Part shown: positions 23,501-33,596 of the stretch, piece by piece | Position numbering within the stretch: the stretch's first letter is position 1 | How the letters are laid out: every line of letters starts with the position of its first letter | Assembly (NCBI GenBank): GCA_035041965.1 | Contig: JAPYMA010000908.1 | Span: forward strand, 186,001-250,000 | DNA length: 64,000 nt | Reading direction: 5' to 3' | DNA from: Anisakis pegreffii | Lineage: Eukaryota > Nematoda > Chromadorea > Rhabditida > Anisakidae | Position numbers and translations under genes: made by a program | Notes under the pieces: model-generated | What the model was told of the DNA's origin: nothing | Databases searched by the model: none | The model's input: only the letters and a program-made list of their open reading frames with translations

Positions 23501-26225
23501 GTGGCAATGAAAATGCTGGAACTCAACAAGAACCTTCAAAGAATCAACAATCCCCTATTGAGAATCAACAGAAACCATCCAATATTCAGCTATCAACATC
23601 AAAAGATCCGAAAATGTCAGGGAATACTCAGAAACCGATGGCAGGAAATCAGGAAAGCAATGTACGAATACAACAAGAAGCTGCAACATCTCAGGAGAAA
23701 TCGCCAGTGGATCAAATTTCACCAGAAGAGGTAAAATCGAATTTTCGCTATTTTCCCAAAATAACAGTTCTAAAATGGGAATGAAAGGCCTACTGGAATT
23801 GATTGTTTGGTAAACATGAATAAGTTCACAATTTTAAAGCGTGATTATCTTTTGTATAAGCCATTCAGATTTTTCTGTTCTGAACTGTTTTTAACGGTTG
23901 TGCTAAGGAAAATAGCTTGGAGTATTTCAAGGTTCCGAACATGAACACTGAATCAATCGACAGCACAAAACATTTGTTTGAAGTTCAACATGGAACAGGA
24001 AACGTTGCCGATACAGCACTTGATCTGATTGCTCAATTATTGAGTGAGCGTTTGAAGATGGTCGAAACTCATCGGAAAGAATATCTGGAGGCAGTTAACT
24101 CGTACGTTGCTCCCGCTAATGCTTCTTTCACCTCAAACAAATAAATAGGCATGAGAGCTGTTTAATTGCGAGAGAAATTATCAACAGAGCAAAAAACAGA
24201 ACTGTCAATCGTAGCCAATCGGGAGCTGTATACTTTCGACTTTAGTTAAGTCGAAAGTCGAATTTAAACGCTGAATCAATCGCAATGCAACGGAAGGAAT
24301 ACCTCCTCTTCAGATCAAACTGATCCTATCCCGGCTTAGCCCTCCATCCTGAATTCCCAGTTAAATTTATGTTACCTAGGAGTTTAGTAGACTGTAACAG
24401 TTCGTCTGATTATTCACCTGGATTACCTGGATTGGCCAGGCTATCAAACGTTTGTAACGTTGCTGGCTACAATGCTCACGTTTCCGTGCACATTGTTTTA
24501 GCCTCAATTTACGCCACCCCGCTGGCTAGGCGAGCAGGCCAACCGAACACAACCGAGTAGTTAATTAGTTGCCGTGAATACTTTGCATAATTAATCGTAG
24601 ACAAATATCAATCCAATAAGTAATCATAACTCTAATAAAATGAATATTCCGCCGATCGCTCACAGCGATTGACAAAACAACCACTCGATGTCCAAGTAAC
24701 AACATCAATTGTCTGATTATAGCTTCGATAATCTGGCATTGATTGCCTGGATGGAACACCAACGAAAACAGCAAGTGGATGAAAGAGAACGACATATGAA
24801 AATGGTGTCAGAATTTGCTGCTGACCGCACAAAGGTTTAGTCTGTTTTGAATTTGAAACAATAATCAAATTTTCGTTGAACAGCAATGAAAGCTGTTTAT
24901 GCGGTGAGCTTTTAATGAAAATAAACACTTCAGTTTCTGTCATATTTAAAATTTCATTACGCTTCATTTCAGAGGTTTTATAAATCGCGCTATACTCATG
25001 AAGAGACGTCGATAATCCTGGGGAAGCTGCGCAATGAGCTTCGTTCTTATTTGGTTGGTGTTTGCTGAGAATTTGACATCTAACTGATAATTTGTGTATC
25101 ATAATCCTGATCTCTGATCATGTAGTTTACGTTGGATAATCTTCGATATCAAACCACGTATTGCCACACGCTGATCGATACAATTAGTTGGAACTAATGT
25201 GTTACAGAGTTCGGGCAGTTCTTTCAAAACGACTGCATTTTCGGGTTCCCCACTGAGAAATATCATTCCCGACTTTTGCCGTTCTTGACTTTTTTCCATC
25301 CCTGCAGCACATTACTCAGAACCACGAATGAATTGGCGGCGCAAAATTTTACTGACCGCAAAAGAATCTGGCGATTGAAATTCTGAAATCGTGCAGTTCT
25401 TTTAGGAATTTTACTGGAGTTGCCTCAGTGATTATGATGATAAGTGGATTAGAAGTGAGGAAGAACGGATCACAGAAGAGTTGCTAATGAATGAAGAAAA
25501 CTTCGAAATTCGATCTTATTTGGTGAGCGTTTTCTGATAATATCTAATGGACAATTTATGCATTCTAATCCTAATCTCTACTCATATTGTTTACATTTAT
25601 TAATCTTTGAATCATATCATATATTGTCATCCGCTGATCGACACGAGTGTTTGGAACTAGTCTGTTGTGGGGATCGGGGAATTTTGGGGACTCCGTCCTC
25701 AATTTCCCGTCACCGACTTTTTTCAAGCCAACCGCATTTTTGGAGTCTCCGACTGCGGACTCCGACTGTCGTCCCGGATTTCACCCGTCCCCGACTTATT
25801 TTCCGCTCTCGCAGCACACTAGTTGCAACAAAGAGTGACTAGCTGGCGAAAAATTTACTGATTGCATAAATTTTAAAATTTTGCAATTCTTTTAGGAATT
25901 TTACTTGTGTCGTCTCACTGAATTTGATGATGAATGGATTGAAAGTAAGAAAGAGGAGATCAGAAAAGAGTTGCAAATGAACGAGAAAGAATTCGACGCA
26001 AATGTGGTATCGTCGACGAATATATTGTCAATTTTGGATACTTATTCTCCGTCAGCCCGTTTCAACTCATCGTTAGGAGGAAATCATGTACCACCGCCAG
26101 TATCAAATGTACGAACATTTCGAAAAACTCGCAATTGGAAGTGTACGGCACAAAATCCGCAGCTGAACGATAAGCAACCATTTGTCGAGAACTCGTCATC
26201 AATGACTCAAGGATCGCTCGTAGAG
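17577..26225 (+). CDS. Unit B modular helical-repeat gene, function unknown
   Basis: Same family as unit A. Exons: H1 17577-17720, H3 18050-18145, P1 18612-18722, P2 19164-19343, Q 19594-19767, beta 20188-20327, gamma 20453-20561, delta 20708-20779, alpha 21080-21529, beta 21644-21783, gamma 22678-22798, delta 22935-23006, alpha 23344-23730, beta 23932-24101, gamma 24723-24834, delta 24973-25053, chimeric alpha'/delta 25406-25522, alpha' 25896-26225. All phases chain, giving 1,002 codons with no stop reached. The first module has no S or alpha exon before its beta exon. The first alpha is the longest (450 bases, with a long Q/S/T linker). The end of the gene is unresolved: the beta exon expected after alpha' is not visible. 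H1 begins MSSMSWLIGWVI and follows a poly-T CAG acceptor. As in unit A, a one-base difference from unit C just before H3 leaves the H1-H3 connection uncertain. Confidence 0.55.
18797..18893 (-). repeat. tRNA-like sequence, probable SINE remnant or tRNA relic
   Basis: On the minus strand the stretch contains a box-A-like GTGACGCTAGACACTG and a box-B-like GTTCGATCCCGC, about 45 bases apart. Relatives lie at about 40,083-40,166 (minus) and 22,520-22,600 (plus). The copies at 18.8 and 40.1 kb occupy the same relative place between P1 and P2 in units B and C. I cannot fold a full cloverleaf with a paired acceptor stem, so I do not call a functional tRNA. Confidence 0.35.
19046..19059 (+). repeat. 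Run of 14 G
   Basis: An uninterrupted G tract lies in the intron before exon P2 of unit B. The matching introns of units A and C have ordinary sequence here. It could be a polymerase-slippage tract or an assembly artefact. Confidence 0.9.
22240..22620. mobile_element. Insertion in a unit B intron with tRNA-like 3' part
   Basis: The beta-gamma intron here is about 900 bases against about 630 in unit A. The extra sequence is more GC-rich and includes a perfect 20-base palindrome centred on GCTAGC (about 22,385-22,404). It also holds a tRNA-like portion (box-A-like near 22,530 and CTCGATTCCGCG near 22,578). This fits a SINE-type insertion, but I could not identify clear target duplications. Confidence 0.4.
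24414..24710 (-). mobile_element. Full-length non-autonomous retroelement (about 297 bp) sharing the RTE tail
   Basis: The element is bounded by a perfect 10 bp target duplication, GTCTGATTAT, at 24,404-24,413 and 24,711-24,720. On the minus strand it starts TTGTTACTTGGACATCGAG and ends with about 60 bases shared with the RTE LINE tails (CAACGTTACAAACGTTTGAT, then two AATCCAGGT units). It encodes no protein. It landed immediately upstream of the gamma exon at 24,723. The right-hand target copy now supplies the end of that intron (TTATAG), so the splice acceptor survives. Confidence 0.85.
25035..25905 (+). repeat. Tandem duplication of about 470 bp creating a chimeric exon
   Basis: The sequence from the end of the delta exon (25,035) to within the alpha' exon at 25,406 recurs from about 25,505 to the next alpha' exon at 25,896. 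Both copies run from a TCTTATTTG exon end through a GCTGATCGA segment and a GC-rich patch to TTTTAGGAATTTTAC. The copies are diverged and differ by small indels. The junction falls inside an exon, producing the alpha'/delta hybrid 25406-25522. Confidence 0.7.
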
Positions 26226-26519
26226 GTTGAAAGATGTCCGAATTTAGTAGAGTTACACTGTGAATCATCATGTCATGATCGGATCCGTAGGAATCAGAGC
26301 ATCATTTCGATGATCCAGGATATCACGAAGCCCATGAAACGTTTTTGCTTGCTCAAAACTTGACGTCGAAAATCTTAAGGAAACGTCGAGAATCCTCACT
26401 AAGCCACTGGAGCATTTATTAATACTTGTTGAAGTTTTGAATTTTAGCTTTGTAAATAATGAAATCTTCCGAATTTATGAATGCTTTCACCTATATAATT
26501 TTTACTGCTGTCATTTCAG

Positions 26520-26985
26520 AGCGTTCCTTACGACCATGTGGTATCACAATCATCCATTAAAGAAATTCGACCGTCGAGATATTATAGTCTTCCTGGAATT
26601 GTGAGTCAGTATTCATTATTTCTATGTTAATGGATATTTACTCGAGATGAAACGAAAGTTTTCTGCTTCAATCGGGGAATATACATATCAACTATTTGAG
26701 GTTGATACATTTGCTGCCAACTGATTGTTTATCGTTGTGAGTGCCTGGGGGTCAAAAATACATGAAATGAATCACTATTTGCTATTAAAAACAAGTTTAG
26801 TCAATACAGACTTAGATAATTGAAACTGCATGAAGCTTTTGATTTCTGATGCTACTACTTGAATTCCAGAGGTTTCATCGGAATTCCAGAGGTTTCATCA
26901 CTCAGCGACTGAACCACAAAGATGTGTCAGTAAAACAGTTCTCGAGATCGCGAAGCAGCGGCTTGGAATATGCGCGAAACAACTC
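26520..26985 (+). pseudogene. Degraded delta and alpha exons at the unit B 3' end
   Basis: A delta-like exon at 26520-26600 is open (VSQSSIKEI... ending before GTGAGT). The following alpha exon near 26,869 is damaged. A 19-base segment with the splice acceptor and AGGTTTCATC is duplicated side by side. The rest reads like an alpha exon only with frameshifts (AAACAGTTCTCGAGATCGCG corresponds to the KIVLDTA part of unit A). The sequence then breaks into a GC-rich insert at about 26,990. Confidence 0.5.
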
Positions 26986-27903
26986 AGTGGAAACAGTGGC
27001 GTACCCGAGGAGAGTGGCGAAGGGGGCGCACTTCCCATCCCACCCCGTTAGGGGCAGAAAAAGAAACAAGGAGAGAGAAAGACTAGGAAAAGGAGGGGTG
27101 GTATTTTTTGATGTGAGGATAGAGCTCTAAGTGACGATTGCAGCAGCCACGACCCGGATTGAGTATACACCGTTTCGGTTCCTATTTAACTTTGTCAAAC
27201 GCAGAATCCAAAAACTGTGATTTAGTGTGGTGTATCACTGAAGAAAATAATAAAAACTAAGCAGCTTCAAACTGATTCAGGAGATCTGCGATTCAATAGA
27301 TCTTCATCAGATATTTCTTTGTTCTCATATGATGACATATATTCCACTTTGTACATATGCTTTGGCATGCTGCGTTTTTCGATGAAGACCTCAGTCCTTG
27401 TCTGTTCTTAGGGATTGGATTGTGAATGGGGTGAAACGCAGACTCATAAATACTAGCGTTCGGTTTAAAGGGTGGTAGAATGGCGTCTGATCCAAGGACG
27501 CATGACGAGAGCTCTTCGATTTGGTATATATGGTATTTCATGAGCCGCATAGTTGCCGTTACCACTGAGTGCAGTCACTTAAGCTGCCTTCATTCATATC
27601 TTTAATCACTATCCTCCTTATACTGTACGTTGGTTGTATCATTAATCGTTCGTTGTGCAATTAGATGCTAATATTTTGTTTACCATTTTTATTTTATGAT
27701 ACCCAACAAAGCCTTTATTCATGTCAATCAGTTTGAATATGAATGTCTGTGGTCTACTGAAAAAATCGCTTATTCTTTGTGAATCTTTTTTTGTGTTATC
27801 TTTATAAATAACGAAAAAAATGAATGTTATTCTCATCAGAGCGAAATTACATTGAATTATCTTGGTACTGATTCAACAATTCGAGTATGCGGTGTGGATA
27901 ATG
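26985..27903. other. 3' flank of unit B with a GC-rich insert
   Basis: From about 26,990 to 27,125 the sequence is unusually GC- and purine-rich, starting GTGGCGTACCC, and looks like a fragment of a dispersed repeat. The remainder to 27,740 matches the 14,040-14,780 flank of unit A, and from 27,640 it resembles 0.8-1.05 kb. No gene seen. Confidence 0.45.
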
Positions 27904-28439
27904 TGAGGACAAAGAAAAGCTGTCACTAGTTATGCATAAAAAGCGTTAAAGTCAGAATACCGGCAATATTCCAGGCAAAAGCAGTATGAGAAGAATGTGT
28001 GATCAGTGCATCAACAGGAAGAAGTGGAGTGAGAGACGTGACCGTAGAGTACAGGAAGAGAAAGCTACGTTGGGCAGGCCACGTAGCAAGAATAAATGAT
28101 GGCAGATGGACTCGAGCAGTTGCAGAGTGGTACCCAAGGGAAATAAAAAGACCACTCGGAAGACCTCCAATAAGATGGAAAGACGATATTACAAAGAAAC
28201 TGGGTAACACCTGGCAAAGGAAAGCAAGATCAAAGACCGAATGGAAACGCATTGTGGCCAGCAGTGTTACAAACGTTTGATAGCCTGCTTGCCAATCCAG
28301 GTAATCCAGGTAATAAAGTATATGAGGACAAAGAGAAGCTGTCGCTAGTTATGCAGAAACGGCGTTATAGTCAGAATACCCGCAACACTCCAGGCTAAAG
28401 CAGTATGAGAAGGGTGTGTGATCAGTGCATCAACAGGAA
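27904..28439. repeat. Long target-site duplication around the RTE insertion
   Basis: Both copies begin TGAGGACAAAG and end GATCAGTGCATCAACAGGAA. I count about a dozen differences in 117 positions. The element occupies exactly the space between them. Confidence 0.75.
28021..28322 (+). mobile_element. 3' end of an RTE-type LINE (reverse transcriptase C-terminus)
   Basis: The frame through 28,280 encodes the typical end of an endonuclease-reverse transcriptase: RKRKLRWAGHVARI, then [14 protein letters not shown], and W at the usual spacing. The catalytic domains are absent, so this is a 5'-truncated copy. The 3' end has two AATCCAGGT units. It is flanked by an imperfect direct repeat of about 117 bp (27,904-28,020 and 28,323-28,439). 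The matching region near 1,018-1,130 looks like the uninserted site. Confidence 0.85.
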
Positions 28440-28976
28440 AATAACATCATCAAGTAAATGGGAGAATTTCTCCACTCAACACCTGTGATCACTCGAATGA
28501 TTGTTTGAATGTTACATCGGATTATCTCTGACTAAACATTTTCAGCTGTACAAATTGGTTGTTGCAACTCCAAATGTTGTTCAATTTCACGGCAATTCGA
28601 TGAACTTACGATGGCAGTGATGGAATCTGGTTTTGATACAATGCTTCAAAACAGTAACAAATTATTAAGAGCGATTGCTAGAAAAATGAGAAGCACTGGA
28701 AAACTGATTTTTATTCGCTCAACAAAGTTGCTCCTTGTTGACCAATAATACGATCAGATTAGTTTATTTGAAAAGTCGCGAGTTCAATGACATTAAAAAC
28801 CAACAAATACCTTAATTCGATTGCGGCGAAGCATTTTCACGGCACAAAAGATTTAAGCAAGGAATCAAAATCAGAAAACATTATAAAGGTATGCATCATA
28901 AAGATCACTTCACTGGTCCATGCTCGTTTGATCCATGCGTAACGACAAATCAAAGCATCAAAATCAAGTTGCTTTA
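28440..28976. other. Intergenic interval, no gene seen
   Basis: No exon that I can support. It lies downstream of the minus-strand secreted-protein gene at 28,977-29,984, so it probably holds that gene's 3' untranslated sequence and polyadenylation signal. Short AATAAA-like words are present, but none stands out. Confidence 0.4.
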
Positions 28977-29984
28977 CTACTGTTCGATTGATGCTAATGA
29001 GCTGTGCTTCGGCGCATATCTGAAATTGTTTTCTCTTCATTAGAATTATTCATCGCAGTTGAACAAAGCCGAATTCTCACGTCTTCATTGATCAGCATCG
29101 TGGATTCATAATGGGATGATGATATCGTTGTTTTAATGCACTATCAAATGTCTAGTAGCATCACTAATGCGCATTCCTTTAAGAAAGTGTTTTAATGTAG
29201 ACTAAAATACCTCAAGACTTTGAATAAGCACAATTCTCGAACCTCCCGGCATTGCTTTTCGTTCCTCAATCGTGAGCATGTCTCTCTGTACATTCCTTCG
29301 TATGACATGCAGCCTAAATCAAAACGAAGCGTTCAATACAAATGATAATCCTGTTTCGTTGTCAACGGTCACAAGTTCGAACGAAAACTTTCACATTCAA
29401 TAATTCATTTGTTTTTTGCATCAATCAGTCGCTGCTTGTATTTTGCAATGAAAAAGTATTTTCGATTGAATGGTGTGCTTACCCGTCATTCTTCGCAAAA
29501 TATCCTCAGTGATCACAAGCACCGTATTCGATGGTACAGAATCGATGGAAAGAGCAGCTCGTTCAATAAAATTCGCTGGAATAGAATTGATCAATGAAAC
29601 TACTTTGAGTCTCGGAATCAATATTAAGCAAGAAGCTATTGAACCGAAACCATAATTCTAATCAGAAGCAGTCATGAACGGAGTCAATGCGGACAAATCA
29701 GTCAGGGTTCGATATTACGTTAGCAGACAAACGAAAAACAATGGTCGATATCACTTGTTCAGAAATGAATAGCTATCCACTAGCCTTTCATACCGATATT
29801 ACGACTAATCTCATGGAAGCACCCGCAAAAACGTGATCAGTTAACAAACTTCTTCCTCATAACATATTCTCACTGAAGCTCACCTATGAAGCGATAAAAA
29901 TCGCACAGTTCATCACTCACCTCCAACCGAAATGTTTACCCATATGGGGATGGCGATCATGAAAAGAACGGCCGTCCACTGCAT
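28977..29984 (-). CDS. Small secreted cysteine-containing protein, copy 1
   Basis: Four exons in transcription order: 29984-29921, 29635-29483, 29313-29211 and 29019-28977, with phases 1, 1 and 2, total 120 residues. Exon 1 encodes a strong signal peptide, MQWTAVLFMIAIPIWVNISV, followed by GASC. The mature part is about 98 residues. It has one Cys near its start and four in exon 3 (CMSYEGMYRETC and KQCREVRELC), so a disulphide-stabilised fold is likely. It ends APKHSSLASIEQ. All donors are GT (GTGAGT, GTAAGC, GTATTT) and all acceptors AG. The tandem copy at 31,792-32,766 has the same four-exon layout and exactly the same protein length. I do not recognise the family, and function is unknown beyond probable secretion. 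Confidence 0.65.
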
Positions 29985-30072
29985 GATGATGGATGATGAG
30001 TGGCTTCCAACACGGTACTAACTTCAAAAGTGGTAGCGTTGATAAGTGACGGTGGTACCTGACTGAATGATA

Positions 30073-30450
30073 TTAACAGCTAGTCATGTGCTTTTGTACG
30101 GTGATGAAATTCTGATCAGTCGGCTGACGTTGATAAATAATGTTCATAATCTGCTTCCGATCGTCACAAGTCGAAAACATATCGCGATATGATAACTACT
30201 TTTTGCTCGCTTCCTAATTCCAACATTACGATATCGAATAGTGTCAAATACAATCGTAATTTCAGCTTTTACCAGCAAAATTTTCATTGCGATACGATCC
30301 TGATTTTCATTTCGATATGGCATCTCCTTTAGACATGGCACCTTTAGTGGCATTGCGACATGACGATTGCAAATTTACTGTGGATGAGTAAACAATCGGG
30401 TCTATTGAAACGAACCAATGTTCTGAATTGCTCAGCTACCTGAAATAATT
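30073..30450 (-). pseudogene. Conserved exon-like sequence upstream of secreted gene 1
   Basis: On the minus strand, a frame reading AEQFRTLVRFNR after a TTTCAG acceptor, then KILLVKAEITIVFD, then DRKQIMNIIYQRQPTDQNF up to a TAA, matches the region upstream of secreted gene 2. A one-base deletion near 30,182-30,186, relative to copy 2, separates the last two parts. The stop lies about 90 bases before the signal-peptide ATG. It may be the 3' end of a neighbouring gene or a conserved promoter region. I cannot place exon borders. Confidence 0.3.
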
Positions 30451-31791
30451 GTACGGTGCTCTTAAGGTTCTCATTTCATGTTCCCGTAATTGATGTGCGA
30501 GTAATAATCGTATGCCTGTTTTCTCTGCGTCTCGGTTCTCTGAGTTTTTTCAGCTCAGCTACTGCCTTTGATATATTCTCGATATGAAATGTAAATTATT
30601 CTCGCTTGGTTCCCTCGTCTTCCAACTCCTGATTTCGCCCAATTCGATTCCTTCTGATAGTTTCTTATTCTTTTCACGTTTCGTCAGTTTATTCGTATCC
30701 AATTCATTCATGTTAAAGTCTATCATTATGCATAATAAGGATGTGGTTATGTAAATATTCACTTCCTTAATCCAGATCACGAGAGAGTACTTTGTTGCAA
30801 ATTAGTTCAGTTTGTTCAAAAATGCGATTAAATGGTATCATATGCCTCACAAAATATTCTATTTTACTAGATAATATATTGACATCAACATCATCAACCA
30901 CAAGCGCCAGTTAAGCCTTAACGCGAAGCAATCTGATATCGCGCTTACGCAATTGTATTGTTAACAATAATATTGACACTAATAACAGCGTTTAATACAA
31001 CACTGTTGACAAGCTGTACCAATGCAGAAATGGTAGCAAAAGATTAGATGATTACAAGTGAGCTTGTTTGCACCTCATTTAACAAAGCAATTGATCAAAT
31101 TTAAAACCACTCGAGGAATGCAAATAGCACCAACTGCATAAGAACGTATAACGCAGAGTGACTCAGAATGTTACATGTTACATCCAGATAACCTTGCAAA
31201 ACTTCAATTCAGCCATGCATTTAGGGTTTGCAAAATCCTGATTTCAATCCCGGGACGATGCCAGGATTAAAATCGACTTTTGAAATATGGAAATATTTTT
31301 TAAATTGAAAAGCAAAGATCAGCTCATTCTTTTTGATCCGATGTGGTCATACATTAATCACAAAACAGTTTGTTCAACGAATCATCCAAAAAAACTCGAC
31401 AAATTCAATTAATTCAACAAAACAAAGCAATTGAAACAAAGTCGTAATGAAATGAATTCATTGTGAAGAAAAAATGGAGTGAAGGCCGACACAACAGATA
31501 CTGGTTGAAATGAGAAGCAGTAGAAAAATGAATTTATTATGTCAGCAATTTAATTCCGCGTTTACCAACAACAACATCGGATTATTTTATTCGAAATGTT
31601 GTGACTTGAATTACATTGTAACTATCAAATACCTTGATGCGATTAAGGTGAAACATTTTAACGGCACTAAATATCGATGAAAGGCATCACAAAACAATGT
31701 AAAGGTGGGCATCATAAGGATCACTTCGCTCGTCCATGCTCGTTTGATCCATGCGTAACGACAAATCAAAGCATCGAAATCACGTCATTTA
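30451..31791. other. AT-rich interval between the two secreted-protein genes
   Basis: An open frame on the minus strand at 30,559-30,780 encodes a hydrophilic peptide (NELDTNKLTKREKNKKLSEG) and could be an exon of an upstream gene, but its splice borders are unclear and copy 2 lacks it. A CCCGGGA-containing repeat lies at about 31,222-31,275. Otherwise I see nothing. Confidence 0.35.
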
Positions 31792-32766
31792 TTACTGCTC
31801 GATTGGCACTAAGGCGTGCCTCGGCGCAGATCTGAAATTGTTTCCTCTTAGAATTATTCATGGCGTTGAACAAAGCTGAATTCTCATGCCTTAATTAATC
31901 AGAGTCATGAGTTTATGATTATACGATCGCATCATTGTTTTAATGGACATTCAAACGTCTGACAGCATTACCAATGCGCATTTCTTCAAGAAAGAGTTTC
32001 AGTGTAGCCTCAAGTACCTGATGATATTCGATATGCATCTATCTCTCTCTTCTCTGCATATGTCTTCGGGGAACCACAATACTCCTGCTCGTCGTGAGCA
32101 ATTCCATTCGTCCAACACGCACTCTAAAACATAATGAAGCCTTTAATACAAATGGTAAACCTGTTTCGTTGTTAGAGGTTTCATGTTCATAAAATGTTTT
32201 TCGCACTTAAAGCTTCATTTGCTTTGGCCATAAACCGATCGTTCTTTAAAAGGTATTAGATAAAAGTGTATTCGATTGAATGGCGTACTCACTTTTCAAT
32301 CTTCCGATAACTTCCTCATTGATCACGGGCAACGAATTGTCGTTGGAATAAGCAGCTCGTTTAGTAACATCTCCTGCATCAGTAATGGTGAATGAGACTA
32401 TTTGGAGTTTCACAATAATGATCTGAGCCAATAGTAAGCAAGAAGCTATTGAATCGAAAGGACAATCCTAATCAGAAGCAATTATGAATGTTCGAAACTA
32501 TGTGAGCACACAAGTAAAAAACAATGGTCAATATCATTTGTTCGAAAATAATAGCTATCCACTGGCCGTTCATACCGATATATTCACTTTTCTCACCAAA
32601 ACACCCGCAAAAACGTGATCAGTTAGCAAACTTGTTCCTCATAACATATTCTCACTGAAACTCACCTATAAAGCGATAAAAATCGTACAGTTCATCACTC
32701 ACCTCCAACCGAAATGTTTACCCATATGGGGATGGCGATCATGAAAAGAACGGCCGTCCACTGCAT
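31792..32766 (-). CDS. Small secreted cysteine-containing protein, copy 2
   Basis: Exons in transcription order: 32766-32703, 32445-32293, 32123-32018 and 31831-31792, giving 120 residues as in copy 1. Exon 1 (64 bases) is identical in DNA sequence to that of copy 1, so the signal peptide is the same. Exon 2 keeps its length (153 bases) but shares little beyond ASCL and a KRAA/ERAA motif. Exon 3 has four Cys at changed spacing (CVLDEWNCSRR and DICREERDRC). The end is APRHALVPIEQ. Promoter-proximal and intronic DNA around exon 1 is much more alike between copies than the mature exons. The gene sits inside an inverted-repeat structure. Function unknown. Confidence 0.65.
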
Positions 32767-33410
32767 GATGATGGATGATGAGTGGCTTCCAACACGGTAC
32801 TAACTTCAAAAGTGGTAGCGTTGATAAGTGACGGTGGTATCTGAATGAATGATATTAACAGCTAGTCATGTGCTTTAGTATGGTGATGAAGTTCTGATCA
32901 GTCGGCTGACGTTGATAAATAATGTTCATAATCTGCTCCCGATCATCACAACTCGAAAACATATCGCCGATATAATAACTACTTCCTGGTTGCTTCGTAA
33001 TCCCAACGTTACAATATCGAATACTGTCAAATACAATCGTAATTTCAGCTTTTACCAACAAGATCTGTATTGCAATGCGATGCTGATTTTCATTTGGACC
33101 TGGCAGTTCATTTCGACACAACGGTTGCAAATTTATTGCGTGAATAATTGGTTCTATTGAAAAAATCCAACGTTCTCAGATGTTCAGCTATCTGCAATAA
33201 TTTTATGGTGTTCTTAAGGTTCAGTGAGAATATGTTATGAGGAACAAGTTTGCTAACTGATCACGTTTTTGCGGGTGTTTTGGTGAGAAAAGTGAATATA
33301 TCGGTATGAACGGCCAGTGGATAGCTATTATTTTCGAAAAAAATGATATTGACCATTGCTTTTTACTTGTGTGCTCACATAGTTTCGAACATTCATAATT
33401 GCTTCTGATT
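32470..33410. repeat. Near-perfect 190 bp inverted repeat with a 560 bp loop
   Basis: The arm 32,470-32,659 (starting AATCAGAAGCAATTATGAAT) is repeated as its reverse complement at 33,220-33,410, with only a couple of differences, one of them in a T run. The loop contains the signal-peptide exon and upstream region of secreted gene 2. Copy 1 (29.6-30.5 kb) has only the arm equivalent on the intron side, so the right arm is an added inverted duplicate. Confidence 0.85.
32855..33205 (-). other. Conserved open frame upstream of secreted gene 2
   Basis: After a TTGCAG acceptor (minus strand, near 33,200) a frame reads AEHLRTLDFFNR. A second frame, open from 33,130 to 32,855 (91 codons), contains QILLVKAEITIVFDSIRY and DREQIMNIIYQRQPTDQNF and ends HMTSC-stop. 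Both parts match the region upstream of copy 1 at the protein level. In copy 1 the second frame is broken by one base. It could be a separate small gene or a 5' exon set, and I cannot choose. Confidence 0.35.
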
Positions 33411-33596
33411 CACTCACTGCAGTCCATTACGATTCGAAGAAATTTGCCGAATGTGACTGATTTACTCTAACATATGAATTTTATGGCTCTGTCGCCCGTG
33501 CAAATGATACTCTCGATGTTCGATTCATTCTTCGTAATCACTTTCCGGATGATCAATCCGAGAATGCATAAAGAAGAATTTCGAAGGCAATCAAAC

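Noticed and set aside
24369..24560. Plus-strand open frame with an apparently hydrophobic product
   Set aside because: It lies largely within the non-autonomous retroelement at 24,414-24,710 on its antisense strand.
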